DNA of 64,000 nucleotides from Micromonospora sp. NBC_01699 (GCF_036250065.1 NZ_CP109199.1:7562001-7626000), one strand, 5' to 3'. Shown: positions 44,101-51,361, counted from the first letter of the stretch. Notes: generated by a model not told the origin, from the letters alone. A program made the numbers and translations.

Positions 44101-46289
44101 CTGGACCAGCCGGTGCCGAAAGCGCCCGTCCGGCGGATGTCCAGGCTGTTGTAGCTGCGGGTGACCGCCAGGGACGGGCCGACGGTGCTGATGGCCGCGT
44201 CCGTCGCCGAGGTCGTGTAGTTACCGATGCTCGGGTCGTATCCCCGGCCGGAGTTCTGCGCCAGGTTGCCGGTGAGCTGCGGTTGCGGCACCGAGGTGGT
44301 AAACGCGTACGGCGGTGCGACCTGGCTGTAGCCGGCCTTGTCGAAGGTCTGGACGGTGTAGAGGTAACGCTTGTTCCAGGCGAGCTTGCCCGCCGGCACG
44401 GTCCACGCGGCGGTGGTCCAACCGGACTCGGCGATCGTCGCCCCGGTGGCCGCGTCCCCGACGGTGAAGTTGTAGGTCAGCCCCTTGTTCGGCCAGGCGT
44501 CCGCGTCGTAACCACGGGCGAGCAGTTCCGGGGTCAACGTCGACACGACAGCGTTGTTGTCCGGGTACCGCCCGTTGATCTGCGGCGGACCGTTGGCGGC
44601 GACCTCCAACTGGAGGTACGGCCGAAGGGCCCCGCTGAACGGGTTCGCCGAGGTGAACCGCTTCCACGCGTTGCTGTCGGTTTCCGAGGCGACCAGGGCG
44701 AGTCCCCGGTTCAGTCCACCGGTGGCCCAGTCACTGAAGACATCGGATTCCAGCGGTACGGTGACCCACTCGCCCACGTTCCGGTGGGCGGCCTGGTTCT
44801 GGCAGGCCGGGTAGTGATCGTTGACCTCCAACGAGCCGATCGCGCTCGGCGAGAGGGTCGGCCCGGGAAAGCCGCCGTAGGCGAGGTCGATCACCTGCCA
44901 GTTCCCGGTGACCCGGTGCACCGAGAACGGCCGATGCTCGGTGCAGCTGTAAGCCCAGGTCAGGAAGAGCTTGAGCTGGGCATCCGTGTAACGCAGCCCG
45001 TTGAGCCCGTCGTTGCCCCACTGGTCGAAGGCAAGGAACGAACGGGCCTTGACCCCACCGCCGTTGTAGGTGCCGACCGCCAGGTTGTCGCCGTCGGTGT
45101 TGGCGGTGTCGGAGTCGTCGTCGACGAAGACGTCGGCGTTGGTGGCGATCGCCGCGGTGGGGTCCACCCGTACCGGGTAGACCCGGGCCGGGTCGTGCAG
45201 CCACGCCTCGGCGGCGGTCACCCGCAGCGCCGGCTGGCCGCCGTCCAGCGTGATCAGCTCGTACGTCACGGGGCCCTGGAGCGGGGCGCCGGACTGCGGG
45301 TCAACCTTGGAGTCCTCCATGAAGCCGCGCGGGATCCAGGCGACCGCTTCGTCGTCGGCGTTGCGCAGCTCGATCGAGCCGGTCTCGACCAGGTGCGGCG
45401 TGAGCCCATTGAGGTGCAGCGGGAACACCCAGGACGAGGCCGCGTCCGGCGACTTGAGAACCAGGGTTTCCTTCAGGCCGGTGTCCATCGACTGCAACTC
45501 GACGTCGGTCAGCGGCAGGATCTCCGGGTACGTGGCGACGGCACCGTCGACAACCGGGGTGACGTCGGCGGCGCCGTCGAGGCCGTAGCCGAACGTCTCG
45601 CCGGTCGGCAGTGTCAGCAGGGCGAGTTCGGTGCCGGTGACCGTCGACGTCGACGGGTCGGTCGTACCGGACGGGGCGAGGTTCCGGGCCCGTGCGCCGG
45701 TGCCGGCGTCCGGGTTGGCGACGGAGACCCGGAGCGAGTTCGCCCTGGCGTGCAGCCGACCATCCGGCCGCTGCTCCAGGGTCGGGTCGATGGGCTGCCA
45801 GGAGCCGTCGGCGGCCCGGAAGTTGACCGGGGAGGTGTAGACCCGGCGGGTCATCGAGCCGTCCGGATTCGAGAAGAGGTCCGACTTGGCATCGGACCGC
45901 GCCGCCAACCGCCGGCTCCGCTGGGCGTCGAACCCGCTCGTACCGGTGGTCTTCAGGGTTTCCGGCGGCTGGTACGGCTGGTACGGCGGCAGCGTGCCGG
46001 GGGCCGGGACCGGGGCGCGACCTGCACCGCCCGGCGCGTCGGTCGACTCGGCCGATGCCTGTCCGGTCGGCGATTCCCGCGCTCCCCGCTGCTGGACCGG
46101 CAGCCCGTCCAGGGCCTTGGCCGCTGACCAGGCCGACCACGCGGGCCGCTGGGTGAGCCAGGAGAGCCAGGTCAGCGGGAAGTCACCACCCGCCCGAACG
46201 GCACCCGGTGGCAGCGCCACGGTGAGTCCGAAGACGACCGCGATGAGCAAGGTGCCCCGTATCAGGACACGACTCCCCGAACGGCGCAT
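35145..46289 (-). CDS. Rhs/YD-repeat polymorphic toxin, secreted, with Hint and ParB-like toxin domain
   Basis: 3714 residues. GGGGGAGG lies 6-7 nt before the ATG at 46289. Signal peptide about 1-33; a DNRLRE domain about 384-567; YD repeats from about 680 and again from about 1560 to 3060; LamG-like domains near 925-1150, 1205-1555 and 2065-2280; a ricin-B lectin inside the second LamG (about 1334-1454, repeats with CLDL, CLDN and QQW). The RHS core is near 3064-3120, then a Lys/Ala/Val-rich stretch (3121-3230), a Gly/Ala-rich hydrophobic region, and a Hint self-cleaving domain (about 3408-3575, ending SVLAHN). The last 115 residues (3598-3714) resemble a ParB/sulfiredoxin fold (RVMDVDGQLVSYDNRRLDAG). 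The immunity gene follows. Confidence 0.9.
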   Translation of the reverse strand: MRRSGSRVLIRGTLLIAVVFGLTVALPPGAVRAGGDFPLTWLSWLTQRPAWSAWSAAKALDGLPVQQRGARESPTGQASAESTDAPGGAGRAPVPAPGTLPPYQPYQPPETLKTTGTSGFDAQRSRRLAARSDAKSDLFSNPDGSMTRRVYTSPVNFRAADGSWQPIDPTLEQRPDGRLHARANSLRVSVANPDAGTGARARNLAPSGTTDPSTSTVTGTELALLTLPTGETFGYGLDGAADVTPVVDGAVATYPEILPLTDVELQSMDTGLKETLVLKSPDAASSWVFPLHLNGLTPHLVETGSIELRNADDEAVAWIPRGFMEDSKVDPQSGAPLQGPVTYELITLDGGQPALRVTAAEAWLHDPARVYPVRVDPTAAIATNADVFVDDDSDTANTDGDNLAVGTYNGGGVKARSFLAFDQWGNDGLNGLRYTDAQLKLFLTWAYSCTEHRPFSVHRVTGNWQVIDLAYGGFPGPTLSPSAIGSLEVNDHYPACQNQAAHRNVGEWVTVPLESDVFSDWATGGLNRGLALVASETDSNAWKRFTSANPFSGALRPYLQLEVAANGPPQINGRYPDNNAVVSTLTPELLARGYDADAWPNKGLTYNFTVGDAATGATIAESGWTTAAWTVPAGKLAWNKRYLYTVQTFDKAGYSQVAPPYAFTTSVPQPQLTGNLAQNSGRGYDPSIGNYTTSATDAAISTVGPSLAVTRSYNSLDIRRTGAFGTGWSSVLDVRATQVKDVAGSVQTVLVTYPTGQDVAFGRNADGSFTAPSGRFSTLKETKNAGGTLTGYTLTDKDASVYTFGQAAGPGVFKVTGIADANGRQLSFTYDGAAQLLRMTSASGRYLQFTWATPAGSAYPHVSQVTTNPVIAGTPGSADTWTYGYGADDRLTSVCPPAAGSQCTTYQHDSTSQYANTALNVGPYSYWPLDEAPGASVAASRVLANAGVDNARYNNVTLGQPGGRPGSTATTAGFNGTSSYVQLPGNLIADGQYQSVSMWFRTTTTGGVLFSYNGAPVSNGTTGGNYTPALYIGSDGKLRGEFWQDFTTPITTDVAVNDGAWHHAVLSGAGDSQTLYLDGVAKGSLSGTINIAAPGGANHVSIGAGFMGGGWPNHPRTGLPAVATYFNGSIAGVSIFNQALTGSAVSALYTAGTRAHPVLSKVIRPSGGVTAEVAYDKVTGRVATVTDENGAVWTMGAPAVSGSSAVYAASVLGGKPTDYWRLGETDATDAVNEVQGGKAIYNGVTLNADGPFADSRAAAFDGASSHLRLPDDLPVGDNSIELWFSTTQAGGILRSSQASAIGQTLCPCRPTLWITSDGRLRGLAPASTPTGPLRAGQPGKCVDNDAASTADSNPIQLYTCNGSPAQNWSIYPDGTVRTSGKCLDLLGGATADLTRVVLFTCNVLPRQQWEPYNGGLRNVLSGKCLDNPANSTVNRTPLQILPCNGTPAQQWALSLGSSAPVNDGEWHHAVLTSNANSQALYLDGVLVAGSTGSAVLTRAAQQFAYAGAGATGTGLSGLTPNTTAYFDGRMAELAYYPSQLTAQQVAAHFEASKQTTPVAITLVSGVATTISMPVSTVAVTGPTGEKTSYSYDLVNGNRIVAQTDGLGNTTKFGYDVGGYSSLVYDPRGVWTQDLQDVRGNTKQKITCQDQTTNRCSSIYYTYFPDATSTNLSPDARNDLLLETRDGRSASATDNTYLTKFGYDAKGNQTTITDPLARVTATTYTDGTTTAAFGGGIAPAGLPTTVVTPGGAKQTVRYYSSGDVAEVIDPTGKITRFTYDGLGRRLTETEITDTYPAGLTTTNTYDQQGRRVTQTEPAVTNRVTGAVHTAKITTGYDPDGNILSETTADLTGGDASRTETHVFNGYGQETSVTNPVDETTSFQYDTYGNVVRETEPDGGVTTNAYDTAGNLLSTTVVGFTGDPNDPSPAQDLVIVTKQYDPAGRLATETDPMGWTTSYTYTDNGLAAKTIRSDGSKTFVVEENTYDAAGNVVRQVTNNGVTVNTSVYDAASRQISSTADPAGVNRTTTLTHDRDDNVVRTVESDPSGVLAHSDAIYDFGGRPVAETTYQTNLLVPVARWKLDDGSGTKAADAAGNSPGTASGGLTWSTERGGAAVLNGTNSGIKAQGPIVDTSRAYTVSAWAKPTTMTTEGFVVLMPGAIGSSAFKLSYVPATSVWNVSLSYRDVNGTNVFIGGSTPAGSVQMNAWSHLAVTVDPATSSVKLYVDGVVQATIALTKPLNNQPTVTNIGTDFASSWFKGSIDDVQAYQKALTPAEIAQVFAGTAPAADAGVIRSSVALDQDGNTKSSTDPNGNTTTFSIDEEGRTVKTTAPAAMAESATLGSALANAVSWVGYNTFGEQTDSKDPNGNWSVTGYDRAGRAISQRSPSYTAPGSSTPMVAETTTEYDDLGQVTRTTDPLGNSTEYEYDQLGRTSKVIAPNDGASTFTYDLIGDPLSQTDPSGAVSTSTYDYLGRQLTSTEVVRQDGTNYTTTYSYAPGGWLSQVKSPSQVTSTTTYNALGETLTVTDGANNVTGYSYDGVGRPTRTTMPDGTYRATTYDLAGRVTSNASYSAAGTMLTADYSFYDRAGNVVGAKDGRGTTTNFEYDATGMLTREVQPISGSDSIQTTFGYDLAGNRTRFTDGRGGAFLTTYNSWGLPESQIEPATTAHPSPADRTFTVTYDLAGRPVSQVMPGGVSVTSSYDEMGQVERQVGAGAEATAADRVFDYDMSGRMTSFSGPGGANTLTYDDRDMPRTITGPVGNSTFGYNPDGQLASRVDAAGSTSYGYDGAGRLASVANPTAGVQLTTMYNTLSQVSKITYGGTGNTRNFSYDGLHRQLADELKTPGGTLIARVAYGWDGNDNIVSKSSSGFGPSVSNTYSYDLADRLTSWNNGTATTVYAYDKAGNRVQNGSKLFTYDQRNRLLTADGAGYAYTARGTLASVGGVTTATDAFGQVRSQGSASGARTYDYDALGRAVQSGFAYAGLGNDLASDGTTTYTRDPSGGLLGTASGGTQRLSWTDLHTDVIGQFTATGTALTGSSTYDPLGKVLAQAGLIGGLGYQSEWTDTATGRVNMHARWYNTDTGQFDTRDTASNSPVPDSITANRYQYGDANPLTMTDPTGYWPNPLKAIGKKVSSAAKAVTSAVSYVYTAAKTVATVVVKAAVSVAKKVVSVAKKVVTVAKKVTKKVVKAVKKKVEQGRKYVAKKVDQAKKAVKKTVSVVKQAGKQIIAKAARPLVVAATALKDSFSAVSKWAAANKDTLLEFAAIGGAILAGMACTAVTAGVGAVACMVGAGALINLAKDAAQGDIHSMGDALGSLGTGALSGLAGGAGGLLAGKAAAAVGSRLGSGLLGRLATEATENGVDEVLNQAFTTGRIDPKSALAGMVPGLSLLNRKGGGGVPSGSGKSSGPAGAGCVPKHSFDPATPVLMADGSTRPIEDVNVGDRVVATDPETGVSLAKPVTQLHRNTDKQLTDVTVTRVEDKKSPSKLGVKVAAAVAGLAAAVVLQTTAYHPFWDETTDTWANASELTVGHELRTADGDKVVVAKVDNHTGLKEMRDLTVADIHTYYVAAGVESVLAHNVGGERRGDGASCGGGGGGEWADPNDINFSQRTASPNSYADQMRSGEWDWNRPGTPLRVMDVDGQLVSYDNRRLDAGREVGAPVRIERVNPGDPFPDSTTGKTWGDKFRERFNDPRNKRAGGVVPPQGLYDRPDTTGRR

Positions 46290-46386
46290 CGGCCGCCACC
46301 TCCCCCGTGGTGAATCGAACAGCGGGAGTCTGCGGCACCGAGGATCTTGCCGTCAAGGAAATCTTCGACGCAGAGCGAAGCCAGGG

Positions 46387-46992
46387 CTACTGAGCGGCGG
46401 GTTTTACCGCCGCGACAACCGCACGTACGTTCTCCCGTACGGATTGCGGCGTCGTAGCGTCCACTAGGGACACGTTTGGCGCGGCCGTACCGCCTCCGAC
46501 CAGGGCGAACCGAGCATTCGGAAAGCGCTTCGCCTCGGCGTCCACTGCGGACACCGGGCCGGCGCCGACGGCGAGCACCAGGTCGCACCGGCTCTGCACC
46601 AGGCTGGCCAGGTAGGTCTTGGCGTTGTCGACGGTCTGCGGGCCGTCCACCTCAAGGAACTGCACCTTGGTCAGCGTCGCCTCGGACGCCTCCCGCATGC
46701 CGGCCCAGACCGCGGCGGCTTCCGCTCCGGTCACCCCGTGCTCGTCGGTGAGCAGGCAGGCGGTGGCCTCGCCGTACTGCCGGGCGAGCGGCTCCGGCGC
46801 GGACGACGGCCAGAGTGCCCAGGTCAGCAGGCCGGCAACACCGACCACCGCCCCGGCCAGCCACCAGAGTCGACGCCCGCCGCGAGGACGGGGGCCGAGC
46901 AACCACTGTCGCAGCGCGCCCGGCTCACGATCCGATCGCCCGCGCTGCCGTACCTTCCCGCCCACCCCGCCACCCAGCACGGCGAGGACCAT
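46387..46992 (-). CDS. Membrane-anchored BMP-like binding-fold protein, short
   Basis: 201 residues from the ATG at 46992; no good SD, and the frame is open far upstream. One TM near 45-62 (LWWLAGAVVGVAGLLTWALW), then an external domain with VQSRCDLVLAVGAGPVSAVDAEAKRFPNARFALVGGG, which resembles part of the BMP/type-1 periplasmic-binding fold (the LVxAxG...FPxxxFxxV pattern). It covers only about half of a usual BMP protein (300-plus residues), so it is either a reduced, anchored ligand binder or a remnant. It lies between the Rhs gene and the RCK channel gene. Confidence 0.55.
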   Translation of the reverse strand: MVLAVLGGGVGGKVRQRGRSDREPGALRQWLLGPRPRGGRRLWWLAGAVVGVAGLLTWALWPSSAPEPLARQYGEATACLLTDEHGVTGAEAAAVWAGMREASEATLTKVQFLEVDGPQTVDNAKTYLASLVQSRCDLVLAVGAGPVSAVDAEAKRFPNARFALVGGGTAAPNVSLVDATTPQSVRENVRAVVAAVKPAAQ

Positions 46993-47105
46993 ACCCGGTG
47001 CTCGGGAAGCACCCGGGCGGGCAGCGACCGGAAGCGCGCCTACGTACTCAGCATGAGCGGCAACAGACAGATCAGGCCGATGATGCTTTAGTTGGACCAG
47101 AAGCG

Positions 47106-48905
47106 TCAGCCGGGGCTCCCGGCCGGGAAGCCCGGCTGGGTCGGCAGTGCCGGTGGCTCCGGTTCGGGCTGCGGTGGGCTCGCCTGCTTCAGCAACGCGC
47201 TCAGCGCCGCCCGACGCACCACCACGAGAAGCCGGTCCCCGGCCCGCAGCCGCTGTTCCCGCGCGGGGGACCAGAGCAGGTTCGCCTGCCCGGCCGGGGT
47301 CAACCCGATCACCCGTACGCCGATGGCCCGGTCGACCTCGGCCAGTTCGCGACCGATCAGCGATGCCTCGGCGGCGATCGGGACCTCGGCCACCAGCAGC
47401 GCGTGCCGGTTGATCGGGATGGTCGCGATCATCTCGCGGTTGAGTAGGGCGGCGGCGAACGACGGCGCGGCCAGATAGGACACGCTGCGGGAGATGTTGA
47501 TGTTGAATGCCCTCTGGATCCGGTCGGCCAGGTCCCCGTCGTAGAGGCGCAGCACCACCCGCAGGTCGGACTTGGCCGCCCGCGCGTTCAGCGCCGCCTG
47601 AAGGTTGGTGACGTCGTCCGTGGAGACCACCACCAGGGCCTGGCAGGTGGCCACCGACGCGGCCTCCAGGGTCTCCTCCCGGGCGCCGTCGCCGATGATC
47701 AGCGGGATGTTCAACCGGCGGGCGACCGTCGCGCCGCGCGCCTGCGGGTCCTTGTCGACGGCGACCACCTCGATGCCGAGGTCGTGCAACTGCCACATCA
47801 CCCTGGTCCCGACGTTGCCGAGCCCGACCACCACCACATGGCCCTTGCGGGGGCGACGCAGCCGGCCGTGGTCGAGCGCCAACCGGGCGTTGACCATGCC
47901 GTCCACCACGGCGGCGGTGATCAGCGGGATCAGGGCCAGCCCGGCGAGGTTCAGCACCACCTGCATGACCTGCGCCGACGCCGCCTTGCCGGGGTCCGGG
48001 TCGGCGCCGCTGATCGTCGTGACCAGCGCGACGTAGAGCGCCTCGGCAAGGCTGAGGTGCTCGGCGCGGGCGAGCAGGAAGCCGAAGAGCACGATCACCC
48101 CGAGCACGGCGAGGGTGGCAATGCCGATCTTGCGGGTGGCGAACGAGGTCACCGCCTGCCACAGCAGCGCGCTCGGGCGCCGCTCGCGACGGCGGGCCCG
48201 CTTGATCCGACGCGCGGCCACCTCCGTACCGGGCGGTTGGCCGGTCGCCTCGGCCAGCACCAGGTCGGCCTGCGCCTCGTCCGACGGCAGAATCCGTACG
48301 TGTCGGGGGTCGCTGGTGTCGGCCAGGCCGGTCACCACGTGCTCCGGGCGTACGTCGGCACGCCGCGCCACGACCAGGGTCCGTCCCCGATACCGGAAGT
48401 GGGTCGGCGTCACCGCGCCCAGCGCCGCCGCGACGAACGTGGGCGCGGCCATCGAGGCGTCGGAGAGCACCGCGCAGTCGGCGAAGAGCGGCCGTACGCT
48501 GTTGCCGAGCCCGGTGTTGAACATCCGCAGGACCAGCCGCAGTCCGGGTTCGACCTCCTGCGCGCAGAGCGCCGCGTGGATGTTCCCGACGTCGTCCTGG
48601 TCCATCAGGGCGAGGCCGTGCGCCCCGGACAGGCCGGCCGTCCGGAAGGTCTCCTCGTCGAGCCGCACGGCTGGGATCACCCGTACGCCCCGGATCGTCC
48701 GGATGTCCGGGCCGTCCGCCCGACGACGCGGCGGAACGATCACGGTTACCCGTACCGACTCGGCCAGCAGCGCGTTGACCAGATGAACGGCCAGGGCGTC
48801 CTGGCCGCAGACGACATAGTGCGGACGGCTTTCGTTGGTCCGCAGCCCGTCGCGCAGCCGGGTCTCGACCGCGCGCCGGGCCCGATAACGCCACGGGTCC
48901 GCCAT
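47106..48905 (-). CDS. Two-RCK ion-channel/TrkA-type NAD-binding membrane protein
   Basis: 599 residues from the ATG at 48905. Order: RCK-type domain about 28-240; TM1 near 253-278 (ATLAVLGVIVLFGFLLA); pore stretch near 293-306 reading VTTISGADPDPG; TM2 near 307-335; second RCK with the Rossmann motif VVVVGLGNVGTRVMWQL and VAVDKD near 352-385, then a TrkA-C-like end (AEVPIAAEASLIGREL). The potassium filter TVGYG is absent; the pore more resembles CASTOR/POLLUX-type channels. A TACGAT -10 element ends 6 nt before the ATG, so the mRNA may be leaderless. Confidence 0.75.
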   Translation of the reverse strand: MADPWRYRARRAVETRLRDGLRTNESRPHYVVCGQDALAVHLVNALLAESVRVTVIVPPRRRADGPDIRTIRGVRVIPAVRLDEETFRTAGLSGAHGLALMDQDDVGNIHAALCAQEVEPGLRLVLRMFNTGLGNSVRPLFADCAVLSDASMAAPTFVAAALGAVTPTHFRYRGRTLVVARRADVRPEHVVTGLADTSDPRHVRILPSDEAQADLVLAEATGQPPGTEVAARRIKRARRRERRPSALLWQAVTSFATRKIGIATLAVLGVIVLFGFLLARAEHLSLAEALYVALVTTISGADPDPGKAASAQVMQVVLNLAGLALIPLITAAVVDGMVNARLALDHGRLRRPRKGHVVVVGLGNVGTRVMWQLHDLGIEVVAVDKDPQARGATVARRLNIPLIIGDGAREETLEAASVATCQALVVVSTDDVTNLQAALNARAAKSDLRVVLRLYDGDLADRIQRAFNINISRSVSYLAAPSFAAALLNREMIATIPINRHALLVAEVPIAAEASLIGRELAEVDRAIGVRVIGLTPAGQANLLWSPAREQRLRAGDRLLVVVRRAALSALLKQASPPQPEPEPPALPTQPGFPAGSPG

Positions 48906-48911
48906 GCCCGG

Positions 48912-48917
48912 ATCGTA
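48912..48917 (-). promoter_or_regulatory. -10 element of a leaderless promoter for the RCK channel gene
   Basis: TACGAT (minus strand) followed by 6 nt and then the ATG at 48905. This spacing places the transcription start at or next to the start codon, and no SD is present. The same geometry recurs at 51848 (TATATT), 54286 (TAGGAT), 14757 (TAGTGT, 7 nt) and 55702 (TAGCCT). Confidence 0.5.
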
Positions 48918-49014
48918 GCCAGCACGATCACCCGGCGCTGCCCGCCGAGCCGTGGTCGGGGTGGGCGCGTTCGGCCGGCGGGCAGGCGGGCACCGGGCGG
49001 GGCGGTGGAGTGGG

Positions 49015-49512
49015 ATGCAGACGTTCCTGCCGTACCCGGACTTCGGCGCCAGTGCCCGGTCGCTGGATCCGCTGCGGCTGGGCAAGCAGCGGGTCGAGGC
49101 GCTCCAGGTGCTCCGCGCGCTGACCCGACCCCGGTACGGCTGGCGGCACCATCCGGCGGTCAAGATGTGGGCCGGGTACGAGGAAGCGCTGGTCCGGTAC
49201 GGGCTGGACGTCTGCGACGTGTGGTGCGCCACCGGCCGGGCCGACACCGTCGCCGGCACCCTGATGGTGGACCTGACCGCAGCCTGCGGCATCGAGCGCG
49301 TACGCGACCAGCCCGAGTTGACCGCCGCGGGTGAGGTGCCGCCGTGGCTGGGTCGGGAGGACCTGCACCTGAGCCACCGGGTGTCGCTGCTGCGCAAGGA
49401 CCCCGACCACTACCGCCCGATCTTCGGTGACCTCCCGCCCGACCTCCCGTACGTCTGGCCGCCGTCGGACCGTCCACCCGCCTGTCGGCCCGCCACGCCG
49501 GAACCCGGTTAG
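49015..49512 (+). CDS. MSMEG_6728/pyrimidine-dimer-glycosylase-related protein
   Basis: 165 residues from the ATG at 49015, with GGTGGAG upstream. MQTFLPYPDFGASARSLDPLRLGKQRVEALQVLRAL and YGWRHHPAVKMWAGYEEALVRYGL are the family signature: an N-terminal strand then an invariant Arg/Lys-rich helix, and a His-rich segment. The family is related in name to T4 endonuclease V-like proteins; a DNA-repair glycosylase role is only a family inference. Thirteen nt before the FAD enzyme, so probably cotranscribed. Confidence 0.75.
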   Translation: MQTFLPYPDFGASARSLDPLRLGKQRVEALQVLRALTRPRYGWRHHPAVKMWAGYEEALVRYGLDVCDVWCATGRADTVAGTLMVDLTAACGIERVRDQPELTAAGEVPPWLGREDLHLSHRVSLLRKDPDHYRPIFGDLPPDLPYVWPPSDRPPACRPATPEPG

Positions 49513-49525
49513 GAAGGGGACCTCC

Positions 49526-51061
49526 ATGGGGGTGGCGCGAGGGGTGGGCCGGCTGCTCGGCGTACGCCCGGTCCGGATCGATCCCGACGGCGGCGCGGGA
49601 GGCACCGCACGCGTACCCGAAGGGGTCGACGCGCTGGTGGTCGGCGGTGGGATCGCCGGCATGTCGGCCGCGGTCGTACTCGCCGAACGCGGCGTACGGG
49701 TGACCGTGTTGGAGGCCCGGCCGACGCTCGGCGGACGGCTGGCCGCCTGGCCCGACCGGCTCGCCGACGGCACCGCCCAGTCCGTCGACCACGGCTTCCA
49801 CGCGTTCTTCCGGCAGTACTACAACTGGCGGTCGATTCTGCGCCGGATCGACGCCGGGCTCGGTTTCCTGCGACCGGTGGCCGGATATCCGGTGCTGTCC
49901 GCGGACTGGCCGACCGAGGAGTTCGCCCGGCTGCCCACCGCACCGCCGATGAACCTGCTCGCCCTGATCGCCCGCAGCCCGAGCCTGCGCCTGCGCGACC
50001 TGCGGACCATGGACGGGAACGCGGCGCTGCCGCTACTGGCGTACCACCCGGAACGCAGTTACGCCGACCTGGACCGGACCACGGCGAAGGAACTGCTCGA
50101 CTCGCTGCGCCTGCCGGACCGGGCGCGGGCCATGCTCTTCGAGGTCTTCGCGCACTCGTTCTTCAACCACGAGGACGACATGTCGGCGGCCGAACTGGTG
50201 GCGAACTTCCACTTCTACCTGCTCGGCAACCCGGAGGGGCTGGGCTTCGACGCGCCGGACCTGGACTACGACTCGGCCATCTGGCGCCCGCTCGCCGCGT
50301 ACCTGCGCCAACGCGGCGGCCGGGTGCTGGTCGACGCGCCGGTGACCCGGATCGGGCGCGACGACGGCGGCGGCTGGCGGGTGTCCGGGGCGGACGCCAC
50401 CCACCACCGGGCCGAGTTCCTGGTGCTCGCGGTCGACCCGCCGGCCCTGCGTACGCTGCTCGCCGCCGCGCCGGAGCTGGCCGCCGAGGCGCCCCGGCTG
50501 GCGGGTCGGGTCGCCGCGTTCGAACCCGGTCCGCCGTACGCGGTGGCGCGGTACTGGCTGGCCGGGGACGTCGCCCCGGACCGGGCCGTGTTCAGCGGGG
50601 TGTCCCGGCAGCCGACGCTCGACTCGGTGACGCTCTACCACCGGTTGGAGGCCGGGGCCCGCCGGTGGGCCGGGCAGACCGGCGGGTCGGTGGTCGAACT
50701 GCACGCGTACGCCTGCGCGCCCGACCCGCCCGCGACCGAGCTGGCCGAGCGGATGCGCGCCGAGCTGGCCGGACTCTGGCCGGAGGTGGCCGGGTTGCCG
50801 GTGGTGGAACTCCGTGCCCGGGTGGAACGGCAGGCGCCGTCGTTCCGGCCGGGAGGTCATGGCACCCGGCCGACGGTGGTCACCGACGCCGACGGGCTGT
50901 TCCTGGCCGGCGACGGGATCCGGGCCGATCCGCCGAGCGCGTTGATGGAACGGGCCGCGGTCACCGGGATCCTGGCCGCGAACCAGATCCTCCGCCGGTA
51001 CGGCACCGCCCCCGAACCGATCTGGTCCGTACGCCCACGCGGGCTGCTAGCCCGCCCGTGA
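49526..51061 (+). CDS. FAD-dependent amine-oxidase/carotene-desaturase-like enzyme (CrtU-like)
   Basis: 511 residues from the ATG at 49526 (AGGAAGGGG upstream). Rossmann FAD motif DALVVGGGIAGMSAAVVLAE near 36-55, ERGVRVTVLEARPTLGGRL, then VDHGFHAFFRQYYNWRSILRRID near 92, which is very like the carotene desaturase part of CrtU and related enzymes. EVFAHSFFNHEDDMSAAELV and a C-terminal FAD site GLFLAGDGI...PSALMERA near 465 complete it. Probably a carotenoid- or isoprenoid-oxidising flavoenzyme. No other carotenoid gene is in the window. Confidence 0.8.
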   Translation: MGVARGVGRLLGVRPVRIDPDGGAGGTARVPEGVDALVVGGGIAGMSAAVVLAERGVRVTVLEARPTLGGRLAAWPDRLADGTAQSVDHGFHAFFRQYYNWRSILRRIDAGLGFLRPVAGYPVLSADWPTEEFARLPTAPPMNLLALIARSPSLRLRDLRTMDGNAALPLLAYHPERSYADLDRTTAKELLDSLRLPDRARAMLFEVFAHSFFNHEDDMSAAELVANFHFYLLGNPEGLGFDAPDLDYDSAIWRPLAAYLRQRGGRVLVDAPVTRIGRDDGGGWRVSGADATHHRAEFLVLAVDPPALRTLLAAAPELAAEAPRLAGRVAAFEPGPPYAVARYWLAGDVAPDRAVFSGVSRQPTLDSVTLYHRLEAGARRWAGQTGGSVVELHAYACAPDPPATELAERMRAELAGLWPEVAGLPVVELRARVERQAPSFRPGGHGTRPTVVTDADGLFLAGDGIRADPPSALMERAAVTGILAANQILRRYGTAPEPIWSVRPRGLLARP

Positions 51062-51131
51062 CTTCCGGTCGGACGAACCCGCCCGTGACTCCCGGTCGGA
51101 CGAACCCGCCCGTGACTTCCGGTCGGGTGAA
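51051..51131 (+). repeat. 27-bp tandem repeat spanning the end of the FAD enzyme gene
   Basis: Three consecutive units at 51051-51077, 51078-51104 and 51105-51131 (unit begins CCCGCCCGTGACTTCC). The first unit contains the gene's final codons and its TGA, and the next two differ at only a few positions. It looks like a minisatellite created by duplication of the gene end. Confidence 0.9.
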
Positions 51132-51361
51132 TTCGCGCTCCGGACGACTACTGATCAAATCCGTTGGCGGTGACGATGGGACGCAATTACCGTTTAGCGC
51201 GTCACGTTTTCCGCCCTACCCCGGCAGACGAGGCTGTTCGTATCGGTCGCCCCAGTCACCGGAGTAGTCGTCGGTCGATTGGTGGCCGGCGCCGGACATG
51301 TCAGACGGGCGGCGGATCGCCGGTCGTACCGGACGAATCATCGAATCGAGAGGAGGACCCG
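51132..51361. other. Intergenic region, no gene seen
   Basis: After the tandem repeat, no ORF with coding character starts before 51362. A frame open from 51164 on the plus strand is joined to the HNH gene, but its first 66 residues are low-complexity and lack a ribosome site. The HNH gene start is instead supported by AGGAGG. Confidence 0.4.

Noticed and set aside
42492-46127. 1211-codon plus-strand open frame opposite the Rhs gene
   Set aside because: It is another antisense shadow with the same codon-phase artefact and no recognisable protein features.
51051-51131. CRISPR-like array
   Set aside because: The units are contiguous with no unique spacers, so this is a tandem repeat of a gene end.
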